The notes below the pieces were generated by a model that saw nothing but the letters and a program-made list of their open reading frames with translations, ran no database searches and was not told the origin of the DNA. Positions 17,583 to 27,147 of a stretch of DNA of 64,000 nucleotides are shown here, in pieces. Each line of letters starts with the position of its first letter. The stretch's first letter is position 1. The position numbers were made by a program, and so were the translations under genes. Source of the stretch: Hymenobacter norwichensis DSM 15439 (GTDB taxonomy: Bacteria; Bacteroidota; Bacteroidia; Cytophagales; Hymenobacteraceae); assembly GCF_000420705.1 (NCBI RefSeq), contig NZ_ATVL01000010.1, positions 124,001 through 188,000 of the forward strand, read 5' to 3'.

Positions 17583-19307
17583 CTAGTTCCAGCCGGGGTT
17601 CTGCTTGTACACGCCTTTGCTGAAGTTGATTTGGTTGAGCGGAATCGGCAGGTACTCGTCGCGGCCGGCGGTGAAACGGGCGGTTTGCAGGTACTGGCGC
17701 TTGTTTTTCTCTACGTTGAAGTAGGTGTTCAGCGTGTTGGCGGCAATGCCCCAGCGGGTGAGGTCGAAGAAGCGGTAGCCTTCCATGGCAAACTCCAGGC
17801 GGCGCTCGTAGCGCAAGGCTTCGCGGGCGTAGGCTTGGGTCCAGCCGGTGCTTGGGTACTGACCAATGCGGTAGTTGGAGGTGTTGCCACCGGCCGCGTT
17901 TTTCAGGCGAGCAGTGCTGGCGGCGGCGCGCTGCCGAACTTGGTTGATGATGGGCAGCGCCTCCGCTTGCCGACCCAGCTCAATCAGGGCTTCGGCCTTC
18001 CAGAGCAGCACATCGGCGTAGCGGATGATGGTCCAGTTCTTCGAGGTGGTCATGAACGGCGGGGTTTTCTGGAAGCTCGGGTCAGAAGGTAACACATTCT
18101 CCTTCATCGACATGTACACGCCGTACGTGTTCCGGTCGCGTAGCCACGAATTCTCGAACACGAACGTGGGCAGGTACTTGTAAGGGTGGCTCGGAATGGC
18201 CACCGTGTGGTCGAGGCGCGGGTCTACGGTGTTGTTCTGGAAGTCGGCCGGCGTGGTTATGTCCGAGTTGTTGAAGGTGGTGAACAGCGGCAAGCCCTGG
18301 GCATCGGTCTTGTAGGCATTCACCAGGTTCTGGCTGGGCTGGTGGAACCCGCAGCAGCCGTAGTCGGGGTTCATGGGGTAGTTCAGGCAGTTGCCCCGGT
18401 CGGTGCGGCCCTTGGGCGTGCCGTCGTTGCGCGAAAACTGGATGGCAAACACCGATTCCGTGCCGTTGTCGCCCACGGTCAGGAAGTTGGTAGCGTAATC
18501 GGGGTGCAAGGAGTACTTGCCCGACGCGGCAATCTGGTTGGTCAGCGTTACTACTTCGTTCAGCTTCCCTTGGTCTACGCTCGTTACGGCGTGGTTGTCG
18601 CTCTGCACGTAGGCCTGGTAGAGCAGCGTTTTGGCCAGGTAGGCCTGCGCTGCCGACTTATTGGCCCGTCCGATTTCGGGCTGAGTATCCGGCAGGTTCG
18701 CTACTGCAAAGCGGAAATCCTCGGCAATCTTGGTCCACAGCTCGTCGTTGCTTAAGGCCACGTTCGAGATGGTACCGTACTGGTCGGTCGGGATGGTTTG
18801 GTCGATGTAAGGCACCCGCTTGAACAGCTCTTTCAGCAGGAAGTAGTAGTGCCCGCGCAGGAAGCGCACCTCGCCCTGGCGCACCGCTTTGGTGGGCATG
18901 GCGGCAGCGTCCACGGCATCGAGACGGCGCAACGCATCGTTGCAGCGCGACACGCCGATGTAAATCAGGAACCACAGCTCGTCGGTGTTGCCCACGTCCA
19001 CGCGGTTGAAGCTGAAGGTTTCGTAGAAGTGAAACGCATCCACGTCGGCGGTGCCGTTGCCGCCCTTGTAGGCGTCGCCGGCGCGCACGTTGCCGTAGGG
19101 CCACATGCTGGTGTAGGGGGCGCGGTACACGTCGTTGCCGAGCTGGGAGTAGGCCGCAATGACCTGCTTTTCAATGTTGGCCGGGGTGTTGAGCTGCTCG
19201 TCGCTCAGGGCGCCGATAGGGTTTACATCCAGGAATTTTTCGTCGTTGCAGCTGGAAGCAAAGGCCAGCAGCGACAAGGCAAGTATGGTAGGCTTAAAGA
19301 ATTTCAT
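17583..19307 (-). CDS. SusD/RagB-family glycan-binding lipoprotein
   Basis: A 574-residue surface lipoprotein (lipobox AFASSC, C20, followed by the typical NDEKFLDVNP). It has the SusD-like N-terminal TPR region and the C-terminal RagB/SusD domain, including a RYADVLLWKAEALIELG segment and the family's end motif (YLPIPLNQI). It caps the SusC channel and binds the oligosaccharide at the cell surface. Located directly after susC. The ligand is presumed to be fructan because of the GH32 and fructokinase genes. Confidence 0.94.
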   Translation of the reverse strand: MKFFKPTILALSLLAFASSCNDEKFLDVNPIGALSDEQLNTPANIEKQVIAAYSQLGNDVYRAPYTSMWPYGNVRAGDAYKGGNGTADVDAFHFYETFSFNRVDVGNTDELWFLIYIGVSRCNDALRRLDAVDAAAMPTKAVRQGEVRFLRGHYYFLLKELFKRVPYIDQTIPTDQYGTISNVALSNDELWTKIAEDFRFAVANLPDTQPEIGRANKSAAQAYLAKTLLYQAYVQSDNHAVTSVDQGKLNEVVTLTNQIAASGKYSLHPDYATNFLTVGDNGTESVFAIQFSRNDGTPKGRTDRGNCLNYPMNPDYGCCGFHQPSQNLVNAYKTDAQGLPLFTTFNNSDITTPADFQNNTVDPRLDHTVAIPSHPYKYLPTFVFENSWLRDRNTYGVYMSMKENVLPSDPSFQKTPPFMTTSKNWTIIRYADVLLWKAEALIELGRQAEALPIINQVRQRAAASTARLKNAAGGNTSNYRIGQYPSTGWTQAYAREALRYERRLEFAMEGYRFFDLTRWGIAANTLNTYFNVEKNKRQYLQTARFTAGRDEYLPIPLNQINFSKGVYKQNPGWN

Positions 19308-19345
19308 GGGAAGGTGGGCTATATGATGGGGACTGTGGATGGTCT

Positions 19346-19434
19346 GTCATGCTGAGCCTGTCGAAGCATCTCTACCGCTTCGTTACAGTGGCTCAGACGA
19401 AGCGGTAGAGATGCTTCGGCAAGCTCAGCATGAC
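19346..19434. repeat. REP-like palindromic element, copy 7 (variant subtype)
   Basis: Palindrome between susC and susD with ends GTCATGCTGAGCCTGTCGAAG and near complement, and an inner CTACCGCTTCGT/ACGAAGCGGTAG stem. It keeps the GTCATGC...GCATGAC tips and the GAAGCATCTC core but differs from the other copies between them, so it looks like a sister subfamily. Confidence 0.85.
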
Positions 19435-19458
19435 CGCCTAAGAAAGGCCATCAGGTAG

Positions 19459-22400
19459 TTAGAAAGACACATTCAGGCCGGTGGAGAAAATGCGGGGCAC
19501 CGGGTACTGGTAGTTGGTTACTTCTGGGTCGGCGCCGGTGAACTCCTTGCTCTTCACCGTGAACAGGTTCTGGCCTTGCACGTAGATGCGGACGCCCTGC
19601 ACTTTCACCTTGCTGAACAGGCTGTTCGGCAGCGAGTAGCCGAGCTGGAAGTTGCGCAGCTTCATGTAAGAAGCGTTTTCGATGAAGTAGGTAGAAGCGC
19701 GGCCCTCGTTGTTGGTGTTGATGAGCGTAGCGGCCGGAATGGAAGAGCCGGAGTTGGTTGGCGTCCAGGCGTCGAGCAGCCGTTCCCCCCAGTTTTCGCC
19801 GGAAGCCAGCGAGGCGAAGTCGGTGCGGAATTTGGCGTTGTTGAAGGATTGCAAACCTTGCACGCCCTGGAAGAAAATCTGCATGTCGAAGCCCTTGAAG
19901 CCGGCGCCCAGGTTGAGGCCGTAGTTGAAATCGGGCACGCCTTCCGTAATCCAGGTTTGGTCGAAGTTGTCCACGCGGCCGTCGCCGTTCAGGTCTTTGT
20001 AGCGCAGGCGGCCGGGAGCGGCACCCACTTGGGTGGCGTGACTGGTCACCTCGCCTTCGTTCTGGAAAATACCGTCGGCTTCGTAGCCAAACACCGCGTT
20101 GATGGAGTGACCCAGGCGCGTTACGTCCTGGCCGTTGCCGCCGTAAGCGTTTATCACCTCATCGGGCAAGTAAGTCAGCTTGTTGCGGTACGTCGAGAGG
20201 TTGCCCGAGATGTTGTAGGTCAGCCCGTTAGTCAGCTCGTTCTGATAGCCGAGCACGAATTCCCAGCCCTTGTTTTGGATGGACGCCCCGTTCACGAACT
20301 TGTCGCCCCCTTCGCCTACCACGGCCAGAAACGGCAGGTTCACCAGAATGTCCTTGCTATTCTTGACGAAGTAGTCAACCGAGCCCGAGAGCTTGTTTTG
20401 CAGCAGCCCGAAGTCCACGCCCACGTTGGTTTGGGTGGTGGTTTCCCACTTCAGCGCCGGGTTGGCGCGCTGGAAGCGGCGGTAGCCCGACGGCAGGTTG
20501 ATGTCGTTGCCGTAGATGTCGTAGGCAGTACCCCGGTCGTACTCGAAGTTCGGGTCGATGGTGCCCAGCAACGACTGGTACAAGCCCCGCGAGGCGAAGT
20601 TGGCAATGTCCTGGTTGCCGGTCTGGCCCCAGCCGGCGCGCAGCTTCAAGTCGGTGAAAATCGGCGTGTTGTCTTTCACAAACGCCTCCTCGCTCAAACG
20701 CCAGCCGCCCGATACGGCCGGAAACACGCCAAACTTGTTGTCTTCCCCGAACCGCGACGACCCATCCCGGCGCAGCGTACCCGACAGCAAATACCGGTCG
20801 GCGAAGGAGTAGTTGACTTTGGCAAACGTGGACGCCAGCCGGTAGGCCGTGGCCCCGCCGCCGTTGTCTTTGTTGGCCGCGCCCGCATCTAGGTAGGCGT
20901 AGTTGAGGTCTTCGCTGGCGAAGTTGGTGCGCGAGGCGTACGAGCTTTCGTCGTAGTAGCTGATGCGCTCGGCCCCGGCCAGCACGCCCAACTGGTGCTT
21001 GCCGCCCAGCAGAATATCGTAGTTAATGGTGTTCTGCCACACCCAGTTACCCCAGAACCGGTCGTTGTTGGTGACGCGGTTGTTGGCTTCGGAGAGGAAG
21101 CCGGCCTGGTAGGTTTTGTAGATCTGGCGGAACTTGTAGATGCTGTAGTCGATACCGAAGCTGCTGCGCACGTGCAAGCCCTTCAGGATTTCAGCGTCGG
21201 CGAAGAAGTTACCGAACGCCCGGCCCGTGTTCGAGCGGTTTTGCTTGTTGTCGGTGAGCAGGCGCAGCGGGTTGTCCCGGTCGCTCATGCCCGCCACGGG
21301 GCCGCCCCAGCCCACGCCATCCTCGGTGCGCACCGGCACAATAGAGGGCAGCTGGGTGGTCCGGTCGCGCACCAGGTTCAAGTCGAACTCGGCCCGCTGC
21401 GACTTCACTATGGTTAGGTTTTCCCCGATTTTCAGGCGGCCGTTCAGGAAGTTGTAATCGGTGTTAAGGCGCGCCGTGTACCGGTCGAAGCCCGAGTATT
21501 TCAGCGTACCGGAGTTGTCGTAGTAGTTCACCGAGAACAAGGCGCTGCCCCGCTCGCCGCCGCTACTCACGCTCAGGTTGTAGCTCTGAATGAGGGCGTT
21601 CTGCTGCGTTTCCTTAAACCAGTCGGTATCGGAAGCGCGCTGGGTGCGGCCGGCGTCGATGAACTCGGGCACGGTCACGCCGTTGAGTACCGGGCGGCCG
21701 TTGGCGCCGATGCTGGTTTGGAAGTTGTAGTAGGGCAGGCTGGGCGTGGTGCCGTCGTTGATGGCGGCCTGGCCGTACACCCGGCCGTAGTCCAGGGTGT
21801 TGAGCAGTTTGATATGCGGGCCCGGCGTTTGGAGCGTGAAGAAGGTCGAGAAATCAACCTTGGTAGCACCGAGCTTGCCGCGCTTGGTGGTGATGATAAT
21901 CACGCCGTTGGAAGCGCGCGAGCCGTAGATGCTGGCCGCCGAGGCGTCCTTCAGCACCTGGATGCTCTCGATGTCGTTCTGGTTGATTTGGTTGATGCCT
22001 TCCCGCGTCGGGATGCCGTCGATAACGTAGAGCGGGTCGTTGTTGCCGAGCGTACCGATACCCCGGATACGCACCGTAGCCGAGCTGCCCGGCGCCCCAT
22101 CGGAGTTGATTTGCACGCCGGCCACCCGGCCTTGCAGGTTGCGGGTGACATCGTTGGAAGCCATGTCCCGGATTTCCTCGGTTTTCACCACCGCCACCGC
22201 GCCAGTCAGATCGGCTTTGCGCTGGGTCTGGTAGCCGGTTACCACTACTTCGTCGAGCGCCGCCGCGTCGGTGACCAGCGTAATGGTGAACGTCGTGCGG
22301 CCGGTTACAGGTACCTCCTGGGGCTTGTAGCCGATGTAGGAAACGAGCAGGGTAGCGTCTTCGGGAACGGTGAGTTTGAAGTCGCCATCGGGGCCGGTAC

Positions 22401-22620
22401 TGGTGCCAATGGTTGTGCCTTTCACCACCACCGTTACGCCCGGCAGCGCGCTGCCTTTGTCGTCGGTTACGCGGCCACTGATGGTTACATCGGCCAGCGT
22501 GCCGGCCTCGGTTGCGGCGGTAAGGGCGGCAGCTTGGGCGGGGGCAGCAGCGGCCAGCGGCAGGGCGGAAAGCAACGTCAGCCCGACGGCTTGCCGCAGC
22601 AAGGGTACAGTATGTTTCAT
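19459..22620 (-). CDS. SusC-family TonB-dependent outer-membrane receptor
   Basis: A 1053-residue outer-membrane importer. After the signal peptide come a carboxypeptidase-regulatory-like domain (VTISGRVTDDKGSALPGVTV), a TonB-box region (LDEVVVTGYQ), a plug with the SusC signature DASAASIYGSRASNGVIIITT and a C-terminal 22-strand barrel ending in GLNVSF. The frame extends 38 codons upstream to 22734, but the start at 22620 (MKHTVPLLRQAVGLTLL) gives the signal peptide. It is the first gene of the fructan operon and partners the SusD downstream. Confidence 0.96.
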   Translation of the reverse strand: MKHTVPLLRQAVGLTLLSALPLAAAAPAQAAALTAATEAGTLADVTISGRVTDDKGSALPGVTVVVKGTTIGTSTGPDGDFKLTVPEDATLLVSYIGYKPQEVPVTGRTTFTITLVTDAAALDEVVVTGYQTQRKADLTGAVAVVKTEEIRDMASNDVTRNLQGRVAGVQINSDGAPGSSATVRIRGIGTLGNNDPLYVIDGIPTREGINQINQNDIESIQVLKDASAASIYGSRASNGVIIITTKRGKLGATKVDFSTFFTLQTPGPHIKLLNTLDYGRVYGQAAINDGTTPSLPYYNFQTSIGANGRPVLNGVTVPEFIDAGRTQRASDTDWFKETQQNALIQSYNLSVSSGGERGSALFSVNYYDNSGTLKYSGFDRYTARLNTDYNFLNGRLKIGENLTIVKSQRAEFDLNLVRDRTTQLPSIVPVRTEDGVGWGGPVAGMSDRDNPLRLLTDNKQNRSNTGRAFGNFFADAEILKGLHVRSSFGIDYSIYKFRQIYKTYQAGFLSEANNRVTNNDRFWGNWVWQNTINYDILLGGKHQLGVLAGAERISYYDESSYASRTNFASEDLNYAYLDAGAANKDNGGGATAYRLASTFAKVNYSFADRYLLSGTLRRDGSSRFGEDNKFGVFPAVSGGWRLSEEAFVKDNTPIFTDLKLRAGWGQTGNQDIANFASRGLYQSLLGTIDPNFEYDRGTAYDIYGNDINLPSGYRRFQRANPALKWETTTQTNVGVDFGLLQNKLSGSVDYFVKNSKDILVNLPFLAVVGEGGDKFVNGASIQNKGWEFVLGYQNELTNGLTYNISGNLSTYRNKLTYLPDEVINAYGGNGQDVTRLGHSINAVFGYEADGIFQNEGEVTSHATQVGAAPGRLRYKDLNGDGRVDNFDQTWITEGVPDFNYGLNLGAGFKGFDMQIFFQGVQGLQSFNNAKFRTDFASLASGENWGERLLDAWTPTNSGSSIPAATLINTNNEGRASTYFIENASYMKLRNFQLGYSLPNSLFSKVKVQGVRIYVQGQNLFTVKSKEFTGADPEVTNYQYPVPRIFSTGLNVSF

Positions 22621-22903
22621 GGGAATTGAGTGGATAAGGAAGACTGAGAAAAGTGGGGTTCGGCAGGCAGCCGCGGCTACCCTACAGCACCGCCGCGCCG
22701 CCCGCTGCCTGGCCCATACAAGGGACGAGAGCAACGAGCGGCGCGGCGACGAACTAAGGAGCGGGAGTTGTTTTCATGGCTGAATCGATACCCAAATCTC
22801 CGGGTAAAGTCAGCCTTGGTCTTGCTTTAATCACTCAAAGTCTTTCAATAATTACACGTGATTTAATTAAAGTGTAACGCATTGATATACAATGTTATAA
22901 ACG
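22621..22903 (-). promoter_or_regulatory. AT-rich control region upstream of susC
   Basis: The 345-base gap between the hybrid sensor and susC. The stretch 22780-22905 is clearly AT-rich against its surroundings and holds the likely susC promoter. I could not find a convincing TTTG/TAnnTTTG pair or a clear direct repeat for regulator binding. Bases 22621-22740 are GC-rich and in frame with susC, but are probably 5' untranslated leader. Confidence 0.4.
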
Positions 22904-22906
22904 AAA

Positions 22907-22935
22907 AAAGCGGCACCTGTATCAGGCGCCGCTTT
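22907..22935 (-). terminator. Rho-independent terminator of the hybrid sensor gene
   Basis: Stem AAAGCGGC (22907-22914) with GCCGCTTT (22928-22935) plus an inner CCTG/CAGG pair. Reading on the minus strand, the stem is followed by a T-rich run. It isolates the sensor gene from susC. Confidence 0.75.
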
Positions 22936-22965
22936 CAGTAATGATACCCGATTTCAACTTTTGAT

Positions 22966-25773
22966 TCACACGCTGGGCGTGGTATGCAGGGCCCGGAACT
23001 CGGAGGGCGACACTTGGTAGCGCGCCTTGAAGCTGGTGGAGAAGTAAGACGGCGATGAGAAGCCCAATTGGTAGGCCACTTCGGCAATGGTTTGCTCGTC
23101 GTCGAGCAGCAGTTGGCGGGCCTTGGTGAGCCGGATACCCTGGATGAAATCAGTAACGCCAGTGCCGAGCACGGCCTTCACTTTGCGGTAGAGTTGCACC
23201 CTCGAGATACCCAAACTGCGGGCCACATCCTCCACACTTAAATCGGAACGGCCGAGGTTGGCTTCCACAATGGCGGTGAGGTCGGCCAGGAATTTTTGGT
23301 CCACCCGCTGGGGCGCCACCGTCACGGTATCCACGCTCAACTCGCGCCGGAAATGCTCGCGCATTTTGTCGCGGTTGGCCAGCAAGGTGCGTAGGCTTTC
23401 CAGCAGAAAAGTAGGGTTGAACGGCTTGGTCAAATACAGGTCGGCGCCGGCTTGCACGCCTTCTACCTGCTGCTCGGGCGCGTTGCGGGCTGTGAGCAGC
23501 ACCACCGGAATGTGGGAGGTACGCCAGTCGCCTTTCAGCTGGGCCACCACTTCCAGCCCACTGATTTCGGGCAGCATCACGTCGCACACAATCAGGTCGG
23601 GAATGGCTTCGGCGGCCAGACGCAACCCGGTGGCCCCGTCGAAGGCCGTACTGACTTGGAAATGCGGTTGCAGCTTCTGAGTGAGGAAGGCGTTGACGTC
23701 GGGGTTGTCTTCAATCACCAGCACCAGCGCCTCGCTGCTGGCCAGGGTCGGCAACTCGCTGGGCGCCAAGGCCGCGGTGATGCCTTCTTCCAACGCAAAC
23801 GCGGGGGTGGCCTGCGGGGCGGCGTCCAGCAGTTTCAGGGCGGGCGGCAGTTCCAGCGGCAGCGTGGCCACGAACGTGCTGCCCTGGCCCGGCTGGCTGG
23901 TGAACGTCAGCTGGCCCAGGTGCAGGCGCGTGAGGCCCAGCGCCAAGGCCAAGCCCATGCCCGAGCCGCGCGCCGCCGACTGCTGGCCCTGGTAGAACCA
24001 CTCGAAAATGTGCGCCCGGTCCTGCTCCGAGATACCCCGGCCGTTGTCTTCTACGCTCACCCGCACGCTATTCTCGGCGGGCACCAGCTGAATGCTGACC
24101 GTAATCTGGCCCCGGTCGGGCGTGAATTTGAGGGCGTTGCTTAGCAAGTTGAAGAACACCTTGTCCAGAATGTTCACGTCGAACCACAGCCGAATAACCG
24201 GCTCGGCGGGCAGGAAACGCAAACTGATACCGCGCTGGCGGGCCGGCTTCTCGAACACGTCCATGATTTCGCGCACGAAAGCCACCAAGTTGCCCTCGGT
24301 GGCGCGCACCGGCATCTTGCCCACGTCAATCTTGCGGAAATCCATGAGCTGATTCACGAGCTGCAACAGCCGCTGGGCGTTGCGCCGGATCAGGCCCAGG
24401 TCGTGGCGGTGGGTGGCGGGCAGGTCGGTGGGGCCAGTTAGCATTTCCTCCACCGGCCCCAGAATCAGGGTGAGCGGGGTGCGCAGCTCGTGCGAGAAGT
24501 TGGTGAAGAAGCGCAGCTTGGCCTCGGTTTCCACCTTGGCGCGCTCGGCAAACTCCTGCAACTGGTTGCGCTGGGACCTGATTTCCTGGTTTTGCTTGCC
24601 CAGCGTCTGGTTGATGCGGCGGTTCACCCGGAACGCCCGGAACGCCAGCAACCCCAACACCGCCGCCCCAAGCAGCGCGGCGGCTAGCACGTACAGCACC
24701 GTTTGCTGGCTGGCGTAGGTGTCGCGCTGCTGCCGCAAAAGCTGCTGCTGCCGCTGAATGTCCTGCTGCTGGCTGGCGAGCTTCTCGGTCTGGAGCTTCA
24801 TAATCAGCACGTTGGTCGAGTCGATGACCAGCGTGCCGAGGGTGTTTTCCTTGTCGTAAGGTTGCTTGCGCAAAATGCGCATGGCCGTCCGGATGGCCTC
24901 TTCGCCGCCTGGTGAATAAAGCAGCGTGGCGTTGATTACGCCGTCTTGCACCAACTGAATGCCGCCGTGGATGCCCGGTAGGCCGTCTACACCCACAATC
25001 TTCACCCGCTCACTTAAGCCCAACTGCTTGCATACCTGGTAAGCGCCCAGCGCCAGCCGGTCGTTGTGGGCGAAAATCAGGTCTACATCGGGGTGTTGGC
25101 GCAGCACGTTGGGCAGGCGTTCCAGCACCGAAGGCCGCTCCCAGTTGCTGTTCACCTGTGCTGCCAGCTGCACGTTGGGGTAGGCGGCCAGGGCCTTTGT
25201 GAAGCCGCGGTGCCGGTCTACGGCAGGGGAGGTGCCGGGCGCGCCCAGCACCTCTAGCACCTGGCCGCGCTGGCCCAGCAGGTTGGCCACGTAGTTGCCG
25301 GCCATGCGGCCCACTTCCTCATTGTTGCCGCCCACATAGGCCGTATACAGCTTGGAGGTGGTGCGTCTATCCAGGATAACCACCGGAATGCCGCGGTTGT
25401 AGACTTCCTCCACAATGGGCGTTACCGGCTCGGTTTCGTTGGCCGAAACAATCAGTAAGTCAATGCCTTCCTGCAAAAACTCCTTGATCTGCTGCTCCTG
25501 CAAGGCGCTGTTGTATTTGGCGTCCTTCATGCGGAAGCTGACTTCGGGGTAGAAGCTCAGCTCCTTCTTCATGCCCGCCAGCATGGCCTGCCGCCAAGCA
25601 TCCCCATTGGTGCACTGCGAAAACCCAATACGGTAGGTGGGGGTTGGCTTCTCCTGCGAGCAGCCAGCCAGTACCCCCAGTAAGCTGAACAGTAGTAGCG
25701 AGTACGCATAGAACACCCAGCGCAATCGTTTTCTCGGAGAGAAGAGGAAAAGGGGGCCCGGCGTTGCTTTCAT
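22966..25773 (-). CDS. Hybrid two-component regulator with periplasmic sugar-binding domain (BT1754-like)
   Basis: A 935-residue one-protein signalling system. Order: N-terminal membrane segment ending in a lipobox-like LAGCS (C38), periplasmic binding protein domain of the ribose/LacI type (about 45-320), transmembrane helix (about 357-380), HisKA with H428 in NFSHELRTPL, ATPase domain with GSGMGLALA, receiver (D731, K783) and an AraC-type helix-turn-helix (about 835-930). This is the layout of Bacteroides BT1754, which binds fructose directly and controls the fructan locus. It precedes the susC operon on the same strand, so control of that operon by fructose is likely. Confidence 0.93.
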   Translation of the reverse strand: MKATPGPLFLFSPRKRLRWVFYAYSLLLFSLLGVLAGCSQEKPTPTYRIGFSQCTNGDAWRQAMLAGMKKELSFYPEVSFRMKDAKYNSALQEQQIKEFLQEGIDLLIVSANETEPVTPIVEEVYNRGIPVVILDRRTTSKLYTAYVGGNNEEVGRMAGNYVANLLGQRGQVLEVLGAPGTSPAVDRHRGFTKALAAYPNVQLAAQVNSNWERPSVLERLPNVLRQHPDVDLIFAHNDRLALGAYQVCKQLGLSERVKIVGVDGLPGIHGGIQLVQDGVINATLLYSPGGEEAIRTAMRILRKQPYDKENTLGTLVIDSTNVLIMKLQTEKLASQQQDIQRQQQLLRQQRDTYASQQTVLYVLAAALLGAAVLGLLAFRAFRVNRRINQTLGKQNQEIRSQRNQLQEFAERAKVETEAKLRFFTNFSHELRTPLTLILGPVEEMLTGPTDLPATHRHDLGLIRRNAQRLLQLVNQLMDFRKIDVGKMPVRATEGNLVAFVREIMDVFEKPARQRGISLRFLPAEPVIRLWFDVNILDKVFFNLLSNALKFTPDRGQITVSIQLVPAENSVRVSVEDNGRGISEQDRAHIFEWFYQGQQSAARGSGMGLALALGLTRLHLGQLTFTSQPGQGSTFVATLPLELPPALKLLDAAPQATPAFALEEGITAALAPSELPTLASSEALVLVIEDNPDVNAFLTQKLQPHFQVSTAFDGATGLRLAAEAIPDLIVCDVMLPEISGLEVVAQLKGDWRTSHIPVVLLTARNAPEQQVEGVQAGADLYLTKPFNPTFLLESLRTLLANRDKMREHFRRELSVDTVTVAPQRVDQKFLADLTAIVEANLGRSDLSVEDVARSLGISRVQLYRKVKAVLGTGVTDFIQGIRLTKARQLLLDDEQTIAEVAYQLGFSSPSYFSTSFKARYQVSPSEFRALHTTPSV

Positions 25774-25851
25774 AGCGAAGACTCTCGCACTAAGAGTGTA
25801 TCAAAGCTAAAGAAGTTTTCAGCTCCCGGTCCAATTACGCGGCGCGGCGGG

Positions 25852-27123
25852 CTAAGGCAAAGCCGGAGCCGGCACTACGAGCGGGATTTCAACGGGAGCG
25901 GCAGCACCGGTTTCCGGAACCAGCATCCAGAACACAACCAGCGCCACGCCCGCAATAGCCGCCAAGCCCAAAAACGCCGCATTGTAGCCCAAGTACTGTA
26001 CCACGTAGCCGGCGGCCAAGGTGCTAAGCGCCGCGCCCAGCCCGGTGGCTGTGCCCAGCGCGCCTTGCACTAGGTTGAAGCGGCCGGTACCCTTGGTCAG
26101 GTCGGCGACTACCAGCAGAATCACCACCCCGAAAATGCCCGCCGCAATACCATCCAGCACCTGCACCGACACCAAGTAGTACGGGTTGTCCCAGAGGGTG
26201 TAGAGCACGCCGCGCACCGGCAACAGCAGAAAGGCCAGCAGCAGCACCGGCTTGCGGCCCCGCTTGCTGGCCGCCCGCCCCGCCCAACTCGTTGAGCCAA
26301 TCATGACCAGCTGGGCCACGATAATACAGGCCGACATATACAACGAAGCCCCAGTAGAATGTCCTTCCGACAGCCGCTGGCCCACCAATGGCAGCATGGC
26401 CGCGTTAGCGAAGTGAAATAGCACGGCCGCCAACGAAAACACCAGCACCCGCTTATCCGCCAGCAACGCCGCTAACCCACTCACTGCCAGACCCGCTGCG
26501 TCGGCTGCGGTGTCAGGAGCGGGGCTGGCGTCGGCGCCGCGGGCTACGTCGTGGTCAATTTCCGTTTCTTTGATGAAGAACACGCTCCCAATACTGAGCA
26601 CCGCCATAACGGCCACCAAGTAGAAAATGTATTCGCGCCCGACATAGTGCCCCAGCAGCCCAGCCAAGGCCGCAGCCATCACGTTGCCGCCGTGGTTCCA
26701 GGCTTCGTTGCGGCCCACGCGCCTATCGAGGCGGCGCCGGCCCACCAGCCCCAGCGTAATGGCGGCCACGGCGGGTCCCACCACGGCGGCCGCCACGCCC
26801 ACCAGAATCTGGCCGACTATTACGGAGGTCATGGTAGTTTTCAGCACCATCAGCAGGCAGCCCACCGCCACAAAGGTGGCTGCAATAGCCACTAGCCACC
26901 GCTTGGCCCGCAGCCTATCCACGAGGGCGCCAGCCGGCGTTTGGGCCACCACTCCCGCAATGCCCGACACCGACATGGCCAGCCCAATATCGGCGGGGTG
27001 CCAGTGGTGGGTAGCCAGCAGATAGATGGCCAGATAAGGACCCACCCCATCGCGCACATCGGCCAGAAAGAAATTTACACTGTCGAGGGCACGCAGGCTG
27101 CGCACGCTGGGAGTAAGGGGCAT
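25852..27123 (-). CDS. MFS transporter of unknown substrate
   Basis: A 423-residue inner-membrane protein with about twelve predicted helices, belonging to the major facilitator superfamily. Visible features are the helix 2-3 loop PAGALVDRLRAKRW, an Asp-rich central loop (about 190-210) and an Ala/Pro-rich tail. I recognise the general family (N-terminus LDSVNFFLADVRDGVGPYLAIY) but no named substrate. It lies 78 bases after the hybrid fructan sensor in coordinate terms and on the same strand; it may be independent of the fructan locus. Confidence 0.8.
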   Translation of the reverse strand: MPLTPSVRSLRALDSVNFFLADVRDGVGPYLAIYLLATHHWHPADIGLAMSVSGIAGVVAQTPAGALVDRLRAKRWLVAIAATFVAVGCLLMVLKTTMTSVIVGQILVGVAAAVVGPAVAAITLGLVGRRRLDRRVGRNEAWNHGGNVMAAALAGLLGHYVGREYIFYLVAVMAVLSIGSVFFIKETEIDHDVARGADASPAPDTAADAAGLAVSGLAALLADKRVLVFSLAAVLFHFANAAMLPLVGQRLSEGHSTGASLYMSACIIVAQLVMIGSTSWAGRAASKRGRKPVLLLAFLLLPVRGVLYTLWDNPYYLVSVQVLDGIAAGIFGVVILLVVADLTKGTGRFNLVQGALGTATGLGAALSTLAAGYVVQYLGYNAAFLGLAAIAGVALVVFWMLVPETGAAAPVEIPLVVPAPALP

Positions 27124-27147
27124 GAGGCTGAGGCTACTACGGGAGAA

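Noticed and set aside
19576..20892. 438-codon plus-strand frame
   Set aside because: Antisense to susC, with composition typical of a reversed GC-rich gene.
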